A DNA stretch of 64,000 nt from Neobacillus sp. PS2-9 (GTDB lineage: Bacteria > Bacillota > Bacilli > Bacillales > Cytobacillaceae). Positions 59,051-64,000 of this stretch are shown piece by piece; positions within the stretch are counted from its first letter, which is position 1; each line of letters begins with the position of its first letter. Location: NCBI RefSeq assembly GCF_030915525.1, contig NZ_CP133269.1, forward strand, positions 4,544,501 to 4,608,500. Direction: 5' to 3'. The position numbers and the translations under genes were made by a program. The notes beneath the pieces are model-generated. The model had not been told where the DNA came from. It ran no database searches and saw only the letters and a program-made list of their open reading frames with translations.

Positions 59051-59761
59051 ATGACAAAATTTGCTTTTGTAACAGGTGCTAATAAAGGTATTGGATATAA
59101 AATTGTGCGTAAATTAGCTGAAAAAAATTATCATGTATTTTTAGGAGCACGCAATGCTGAACTTGGACAAAAAGCCGTGCAATCCTTGGGCATGTCAAAT
59201 GTTTCGTTTGTTCCAGTTGATATTTCAGACACACAATCCATTCAAAATTCCAAAAATAAAATCCTTGAAGTAACGGACCATTTAGATTTATTGATTAATA
59301 ACGCTGGAATTGCACTTGATTTTGGTGTTTTACCCAGTGAATTAAAACTAGAAACACTACGGCAAGAATTTGATGTTAACTTTTTTGGAACATTCCAAAT
59401 GATTCAAGCCTTCTCACCTTTAGTGAAAAAATCTCAGGGTGGGAAGATTGTTAACTTAACGACAGATATGGCTTCACAAACAATGTTCGCGAATGGCGAA
59501 ATTCCTCAACTCAATATATTGGGCTATAATTCATCAAAAACGGCCGTTAATTCATTAACATTAGCATTTGGTACAGAATTTGGTACGGATGGACCTGAAA
59601 TTTTAGGTGTTACACCTGGTTTTACAACTACGGATCTTAATAATAATGCTCCAGGTGGTAAAACAACTGCTGAAGGTGCACAAATCATTGTTAAATATGC
59701 TTTAAGCGATACAAACTATAATGGTAAAATCCTTGATAAAAACGGGATTATTCCTTGGTAA
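59051..59761 (+). CDS. Short-chain dehydrogenase/reductase
   Basis: 236 residues, classical SDR. TGANKGIGYKIVRKL (residues 8-22) is the NAD(P)-binding motif, DLLINNAGIALDFG the central NNAG, and YNSSKTAVNSLTLAF contains the catalytic Tyr and Lys. Carbonyl or quinone substrate unknown. GGAGG precedes ATG 59051. First gene of an operon with a MerR regulator and an aldo/keto reductase, which suggests an electrophile or aldehyde response. Confidence 0.94.
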   Translation: MTKFAFVTGANKGIGYKIVRKLAEKNYHVFLGARNAELGQKAVQSLGMSNVSFVPVDISDTQSIQNSKNKILEVTDHLDLLINNAGIALDFGVLPSELKLETLRQEFDVNFFGTFQMIQAFSPLVKKSQGGKIVNLTTDMASQTMFANGEIPQLNILGYNSSKTAVNSLTLAFGTEFGTDGPEILGVTPGFTTTDLNNNAPGGKTTAEGAQIIVKYALSDTNYNGKILDKNGIIPW

Positions 59762-59772
59762 TCTAAAATACT

Positions 59773-60141
59773 ATGAACTATACTATTGGACAAGTTGCAA
59801 AAATGAATCATTTATCCATTTCTCAATTACGTTACTATGATAATCAAGGACTGTTACCTTTTCTCAAAAGAACTGAAAATGGAAATCGAGTTTTTGACGA
59901 GGATGCACTTAAATTTCTAGAAATGATCTTATGTTTAAAAAATACTGGAATGCCAATAAAAGAGATTAAACAATTTATTGAAAGGTCAATGAATGGGAGT
60001 GATACCCTCCCACAACGACTAAAAATGATGAAACAACACGAAATCACTGTTTTACAACAAATTCGTGATACTGAAGAAAATCTAAAAAAAATTCAACAAA
60101 AAATTGCAAGATTAGAACATGAAATGATAAAAAATAATTAA
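59773..60141 (+). CDS. MerR-family transcription regulator
   Basis: 122 residues. The winged HTH is MNYTIGQVAKMNHLSISQLRYYDNQGLLPFLKRTENGNRVFDEDALKFLEMI (1-52), followed by a long dimerisation helix (FIERSMNGSDTLPQRLKMMKQHEITVLQQIRDTEENLKKI). No metal-binding Cys, so an organic or carbonyl signal is likelier, as in the AdhR group. It starts 12 bases after the SDR stop and probably acts on the 19-bp-spacer promoter of its own operon. Confidence 0.93.
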   Translation: MNYTIGQVAKMNHLSISQLRYYDNQGLLPFLKRTENGNRVFDEDALKFLEMILCLKNTGMPIKEIKQFIERSMNGSDTLPQRLKMMKQHEITVLQQIRDTEENLKKIQQKIARLEHEMIKNN

Positions 60142-60216
60142 AAAATATTACAGCAAGGTGATATTTAGAAAAATTAACTATTTTATACCTTAATTTAAGC
60201 AGAGAGGATGTTTAAT

Positions 60217-61197
60217 ATGAAGAAAAGAACGCTTGGAAAATCTGGCTTAGAGGTTTCATCTCTTGGTTTAGGCTGTATGTGCATGTCTGATTTTTACAGC
60301 GGACGAAATGATGATCAATCAGTAAAAACCATTCATCGTGCCATCGAACTGGGCATCAATTTCCTTGATACAGCAGATATGTACGGCGTTGGCCAAAATG
60401 AAAAATTAGTTGGTCAAGCTATTAAAGGTCGACGTGATCAAGTTATTGTTGCAACAAAGTTTGGAAATGTAAGAGGGGAAGATGGATCATTTTTAGGAGT
60501 TAATGGACATCCAGACTATGTAAAACAAGCTTGTGATGCAAGTTTATCCCGCTTAGGTGTAGATTATATTGATCTTTATTATCAGCATAGAGTAGATCCT
60601 AATGTTCCAATTGAAGAAACAATTGGTGCGATGTCTGAATTAGTTCAAGAGGGAAAAGTACGCTACCTTGGCATGTCGGAGGCAGCTCCTCAAACGATCC
60701 GCCGTGCTCATACGGTACATGAAATAACAGCCATTCAGACGGAATATTCACTATGGAGCCGAGATGTCGAAGACGAAATTTTACCTGTTATCCGTGAGCT
60801 TGGAATTGGATTTGTAGCTTACAGTCCTTTAGGAAGAGGCTTTTTAACAGGGCAAATTCAAACATTTGAAGACTTGGCAAAAGATGATTATCGCCGCTTT
60901 TCTCCTCGCTTTCAAGGAGAAAACTTTACAAAAAATTTTGATCTTGTGAATCAAATTAAAGAATTAGCAAGAGAAAAAGATTGTCAGCCTTCACAGCTGG
61001 CACTTGCTTGGATTCTGTCTCAAGGTGATGATATTGTCCCGATTCCAGGAACAAAACGAATTCAATATCTAGAAGAAAATATTGGAGCCCTTAAAATTCA
61101 ATTATCCAAAGAAGACCTTCGCCGCATTAATGAAGTAGCTCCAAAAGGTGTGGCAGCAGGAGAACGTTATCCGGATATGAGCAGCGTTAATTTATAA
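60217..61197 (+). CDS. Aldo/keto reductase
   Basis: 326 residues in the AKR13-like (YhdN/AKR) group. The catalytic tetrad is visible: Asp in [14 protein letters not shown] with the Tyr just after, Lys in VIVATKFGN, His in [16 protein letters not shown]. The NADPH-binding end is [17 protein letters not shown]. Reduces aldehydes or ketones. ATG 60217 with AGAGGA 8 bases upstream is chosen over ATG 60208. Third gene of the SDR-MerR-AKR operon, with a strong terminator after it. Confidence 0.95.
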   Translation: MKKRTLGKSGLEVSSLGLGCMCMSDFYSGRNDDQSVKTIHRAIELGINFLDTADMYGVGQNEKLVGQAIKGRRDQVIVATKFGNVRGEDGSFLGVNGHPDYVKQACDASLSRLGVDYIDLYYQHRVDPNVPIEETIGAMSELVQEGKVRYLGMSEAAPQTIRRAHTVHEITAIQTEYSLWSRDVEDEILPVIRELGIGFVAYSPLGRGFLTGQIQTFEDLAKDDYRRFSPRFQGENFTKNFDLVNQIKELAREKDCQPSQLALAWILSQGDDIVPIPGTKRIQYLEENIGALKIQLSKEDLRRINEVAPKGVAAGERYPDMSSVNL

Positions 61198-61230
61198 TGA
61201 GGTTTCTCATTTAAAATAATCCAATAATTA

Positions 61231-61273
61231 AAAATAACCTTAGGGTGATCCTTGCTATCCTAAGGTTATTTTT
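61231..61273 (+). terminator. Rho-independent terminator
   Basis: AAAATAACCTTAGG, a 14-base loop, CCTAAGGTTATTTTT, 34 bases past the aldo/keto reductase stop. Confidence 0.92.
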
Positions 61274-61534
61274 ATGTTTATAAAGATTTAAAAGGATATT
61301 TGTCATCATTCATGACGCTAAGTTATGACACCTTCTGTTCCACAGAAAAAAAAAATCTTTACTACAAAAAAGATGTTTACTTTGAATAAAGTTCTTTAAT
61401 AAAGCTACTATTAGAAATAATCATAGTAAAAGTTTCTTTTTAAAGAAGTCGTCCAATCACCAAATTCCGTCTATCTACTTTTTCATGAAAACCCCTTGTT
61501 AAAGGTGATTTTTATTTATTGTAATGTTCAATAA

Positions 61535-61828
61535 GGGTATACCAGACAAGGTCCAACCTTTCCTCCGCCTCAACAGTTTATGCAACAAGTTCCTCAGACC
61601 TTCTTTTCTTCCCTTTTACAGCCTAATCAAATCCGCTCAACTATGTGTCAGTGTTTAGGAAGAAGGAGCCTATGGGGACTAAGATTCCAAAGTCCTTTTG
61701 GAAGAGACATTTGGTTTTTTCCGACAGAGATTAGACAAAATAGCGTCTCAGGGTATACATGGAAAAGCGGACGTAGTCAGAAAGCTCGCTATAACTATTC
61801 ACAGATAAGAAACTTTTTCTGCTCTTAA
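61535..61828 (+). pseudogene. N-terminally truncated small gene
   Basis: The frame opens after a TAA at 61532 and reads GYTRQGPTFPPPQQFMQQVP and onward to a C-terminal SLWGLRFQSPFGRDIWFFP, RQNSVSGYTW and IRNFFCS. The C-terminal pattern (aromatic, xWFxP, R.SVSGY.W, FxC) is one I know from small Pro/Gln-rich Bacillus proteins. No start codon with a ribosome site is seen; ATG 61580 is internal to the Pro/Gln stretch. Probably a remnant, though a working gene from ATG 61580 is not excluded. Confidence 0.5.
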
Positions 61829-61856
61829 TGCTCTTACGCACCAAGGGTTTTAGCCT

Positions 61857-62154
61857 TTAATCAAACGTTTGATTAGTTTCGCCGCCTCTTACGTTCCAAG
61901 GGTTCCAGCGTTTTAATTAAACGTTTGATTAGTTTTTTCGGACCTATGTACCTGGGGTTCCAATTTTTAATTAAACGTTTGATTAGTATCGCCAGCCCTT
62001 GCGTACCAAGGGTTCAGCGTTTTAATCAAACGTTTGATTAGTTTTTTCGGTCCTATGCACCTGGGGTTCCAATTTTTAATCAAACGTTTGATTAGTTTCG
62101 CCAGCCCTTACGTACCAAGGATTCCAGCATTTTAATCAAACGTTTGATTAGTTT
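61857..62154. repeat. K palindrome array (6 copies)
   Basis: Six AATCAAACGTTTGATTAG-type palindromes (three written AATTAAACG...) 54-57 bases apart with the partner hairpin between (GCCCTTRCGTACCAAGGGTT and GGACCTATGTACCTGGGGTTCC forms alternating). The last copy lies 3 bases past the stop of the replication-protein-like gene on the minus strand. Confidence 0.94.
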
Positions 62155-62156
62155 AT

Positions 62157-62642
62157 TTAGCTGTCGATATCCGAAAAAGGGACTTCATTTTTAACCTTAT
62201 GTATCTCTGGGATTACCTCTATCAAACAACCATCCTCAACCTTCCACTCCAACTGCTCAAACCGACCCTGGAAAAACACTTCCTCCTCATTCTCCAATTC
62301 TATCAGCCGCTCGTAATCAATCGTATACCACTTCGTCTTATCCAACTTCAACCTATTCCAATTCGCAGAAAGTAAATAACCTTGACTCTCTAATGACCGA
62401 ATCGCCCGCTTAATTGTACTCTCCGACCAAAACGGCAGGTGCCTTTGCCACTCCTTATAGGTTTTGTAAACCCACTTCCTCCCCTCAACCACATACAAAC
62501 TTGCCTCAACCCAATAATGAATCTGCTGCAAAACCACAGCCTGATTCAAACCTAGCTTCATCGCTACAGACGGAATCACCATCACCGGAATCTCATTGAC
62601 TAACAATTTACTTATCTTACCCACGCCTCCGATTTCATTCAA
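62157..62642 (-). CDS. Replication-initiator-like HTH protein (DnaD-type N-domain)
   Basis: About 161 residues. IPVMVIPSVAMKLGLNQAVVLQQIHYWVE, GRKWVYKTYKEWQRHLPFWSESTIKRAIRSLESQGYLL and KLDKTKWYTIDYERL (about 19-115) follow the layout common to N-terminal winged-helix domains of phage, plasmid and ICE replication proteins. No C-terminal DnaD domain is present. The start is unsettled: GGAGG lies internally near residue 5, and TTG 62642 has a poor ribosome site. Isolated; no other replication genes nearby. Confidence 0.65.
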   Translation of the reverse strand: MNEIGGVGKISKLLVNEIPVMVIPSVAMKLGLNQAVVLQQIHYWVEASLYVVEGRKWVYKTYKEWQRHLPFWSESTIKRAIRSLESQGYLLSANWNRLKLDKTKWYTIDYERLIELENEEEVFFQGRFEQLEWKVEDGCLIEVIPEIHKVKNEVPFSDIDS

Positions 62643-62802
62643 TTTTTTTAAAGGTACTCGATTCGTCCAACAAGCTAGTATGGTCCTTCCATAAGGTCAT
62701 TGCACCTTCACTGTTTATATAAAGAGAATTGAGGAAACTGGACAGGTTGATTTCAAAGAAAAAACAGTGGATCTTGCTTCCACTGCCCGAAAAGTTTTTA
62801 AA

Positions 62803-63057
62803 TTATTTTTTATGTACAAGAGTGCTTGATAATAACCGATATTTACCCCGCGCCACTCTCTCAAGAACCCGGAATTCATCACTTACAGTAGACGAAGAAT
62901 TACCACCCAATTGTTCAGGAACCATATCGGCTAAAGCCGTTCCAACATCTTTCCACATATTTGGATACTTTTCATCTAGCCATTCCCGAACCTCTTGTAT
63001 AGTTCCCTCGCCACCTAAATCAATCAAAGCCCAAATGATAGCTTCATTTTGGTTCAT
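62803..63057 (-). CDS. Small HARE-HTH/winged-helix-like protein
   Basis: 84 residues. NQNEAIIWALIDLGGEGTIQEVREWLDEKYPNMWKDVGTALADMVPEQLGG and DEFRVLERVARGKYRLL fit the winged-helix layout of small HARE-HTH-like or restriction-adjacent HTH proteins. Possibly DNA-binding. GGTGG precedes ATG 63057. A run of about 500 bases without a gene separates it from the next. Confidence 0.65.
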   Translation of the reverse strand: MNQNEAIIWALIDLGGEGTIQEVREWLDEKYPNMWKDVGTALADMVPEQLGGNSSSTVSDEFRVLERVARGKYRLLSSTLVHKK

Positions 63058-63559
63058 ATATGCACCACCCTTATATCATGAGTATCAGTTGGCCTTAAAT
63101 ATTTTTTAAAATCCATTAAGAATTCCTTGCCGTTTAGTCACAACAATCCTTTTAATAGATTGTTATAGCGCTGATAGACTCCATTCTTCCTTAAAGGCTT
63201 CAGCATTTAAAGCGAAAATGTAGGCAGTATTTTGTCTTATCAGCTTCATTGCAACTACAAGTATCTTCCTGTGACCATCGGTGATAAAACTGGTAAATAA
63301 ATTTGAAATTCTTATATGTTATCATTCTATCCGTAGAAATTTTTAAAATAGGTGAATTAGTTATAACCTTTTACTAGGAGGTGTTTATCCTTAATAACGA
63401 CAAAAAACCAACTTTATACTTTTATTTTGCGGAACAGTATGTATTTCATATTCTGACAAAATTGTTTTTCTCTCAAATTTCCCCTTGAAGTTTGGCATTA
63501 ATATTTTATCCACTCACCTTTGTAAATGGGCACTTAAAGCTCTTACTATAGATATGTAT
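63058..63559. other. Gap without clear gene
   Basis: A short AGGAGG at 63376 is followed by GTG and a 35-codon frame (FILNNDKKPTLYF...), but the spacing to GTG is one base, so it is not a convincing gene. Otherwise AT-rich with no repeat or hairpin that stands out. Confidence 0.4.
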
Positions 63560-64000
63560 TCAAGTTAACTGTTCAACTTTAGTATATTTAACCTGACCTT
63601 CTATAAAACGCCAAGCTTTGTCATATGCTTCTTTTTCATTAAGCATGTCCCAAATTGTAACTCCCCCAACAAGATTAATATACTTAATTAAGTCTCTTAC
63701 TAACTGCCTCTTGTTCTTAATTTTTTGGATATCTCCACTTTTTTCAAGTTCATCAATGTTTGAAATTATTTCTAAAATAGCCTTTAATGCAACATTATTT
63801 CGAGATAAATTAGTAGTTTCTATTAATAAATTTGCTACATCTTGGTAACCTAGAATTATACGGGTATAGAAGTAAGGATCATCCTTTGTCTTGTCATATG
63901 TCATATTCACATACCACCATAATCTTGAGAGTCCATTACGATAAAATGTCTTACTTTTCGAACTGAAAAAGTAGCGTGTTTTGATAAATTCAACTTCGTC
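63560..64000 (-). CDS. C-terminal part of a DUF6339-like gene, runs off the right edge
   Basis: The frame stays open from the stop at 63560 to base 64000 with no upstream stop, so ATG 63904 is internal. It reads DEVEFIKTRYFFSSKSKTFYR at the edge, then NGLSRLWWYVNMTYDKTKDDPYFYTRIILGYQDVANLLIE. The RN-x-LSRLWW-x6-TYD pattern is the hallmark I associate with DUF6339-type proteins. At least 146 residues are visible. Function unknown; such proteins are often near restriction or defence genes, which would lie beyond the window. Confidence 0.7.
   Translation of the reverse strand, partial: DEVEFIKTRYFFSSKSKTFYRNGLSRLWWYVNMTYDKTKDDPYFYTRIILGYQDVANLLIETTNLSRNNVALKAILEIISNIDELEKSGDIQKIKNKRQLVRDLIKYINLVGGVTIWDMLNEKEAYDKAWRFIEGQVKYTKVEQLT

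Noticed and set aside
61321-61500. Possible ncRNA in the gap after the AKR operon
   Set aside because: Short A/T runs only; no stable hairpin or promoter that I could support.
62414-62599. Pro/Gln-rich plus-strand frame opposite the replication-like gene
   Set aside because: Shadow of the better-supported minus-strand gene.

Overview
The window is AT-rich chromosomal DNA of a Bacillaceae-type Firmicute. The signs are strong AGGAGG-type ribosome binding sites with frequent GTG/TTG starts, a T-box in front of trpS, BstA/YfiT-, YuiD-, YeiL- and YoaI-like proteins, two ECF sigma/anti-sigma pairs, an oxygenase-only bacterial NO synthase and a FusB-type EF-G binding protein. I see no rRNA, tRNA, CRISPR array or phage. 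Genus-level assignment is inference.

Layout. 0-9 kb: minus-strand housekeeping and stress genes (trpS with T-box, several GNAT acetyltransferases, an APH-type kinase, DinB-fold proteins, an alarmone-hydrolase-like HD protein, a HIT protein, a glutathionyl-hydroquinone-reductase homologue), with gpmA on plus. 9-16 kb: glpD, yuiD, a membrane protein, two nucleotidyltransferase-fold proteins, a DUF4362 lipoprotein and a peptidase-E-like protein. 17-24 kb: a secreted 5'-nucleotidase, a CD3324-type regulator, a FusB-type protein and a SWIM-SNF2 helicase. 24-31 kb: two ECF sigma/anti-sigma operons, a Nudix hydrolase, an alpha/beta hydrolase, a DUF1835/DUF3658 protein and a HAD phosphatase. 32-36 kb: an island of small membrane proteins and a broken gene among degenerate repeats. 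36-41 kb: a cupin, an operon of two YdcZ-type exporters around a Crp/Fnr regulator, and an intact IS256-family element. 42-53 kb: an HpaB-type hydroxylase, a glycine/cysteine-rich protein, a sterol-desaturase-like protein, EamA and YitT transporters, an acyltransferase, an internally duplicated acidic protein, a second APH kinase and a PadR/DUF2812 pair. 53-64 kb: an RND efflux pump, NO synthase, an SDR-MerR-aldo/keto reductase operon, decayed genes, and a partial gene at the right edge.

The most unusual feature is what fills the gaps between genes. About ten arrays of short repeats occur, nearly all outside coding sequence, and their periods fall into two classes. One class is a non-palindromic word repeated every 20-21 bp (two helical turns): 9.44, 20.43, 25.71, 28.33, 40.66 and 48.10 kb. 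The other is a hairpin repeated every 51-52 bp (five turns): 12.07, 16.25 and 38.7/40.3 kb. A 104-bp repeat at 44.2 kb has two different hairpins whose centres are 52 bp apart. Most arrays start just past a Rho-independent terminator. Hairpin stems differ between families by paired, compensating changes. A further family, the palindrome TAATCAAACGTTTGATTA with a partner hairpin, recurs about 18 times at 54-57 bp spacing. The IS256 element sits inside one 52-bp unit, leaving an 8-bp target duplication. These phased post-terminator arrays are the best candidate here for an undescribed system; their function is unknown.
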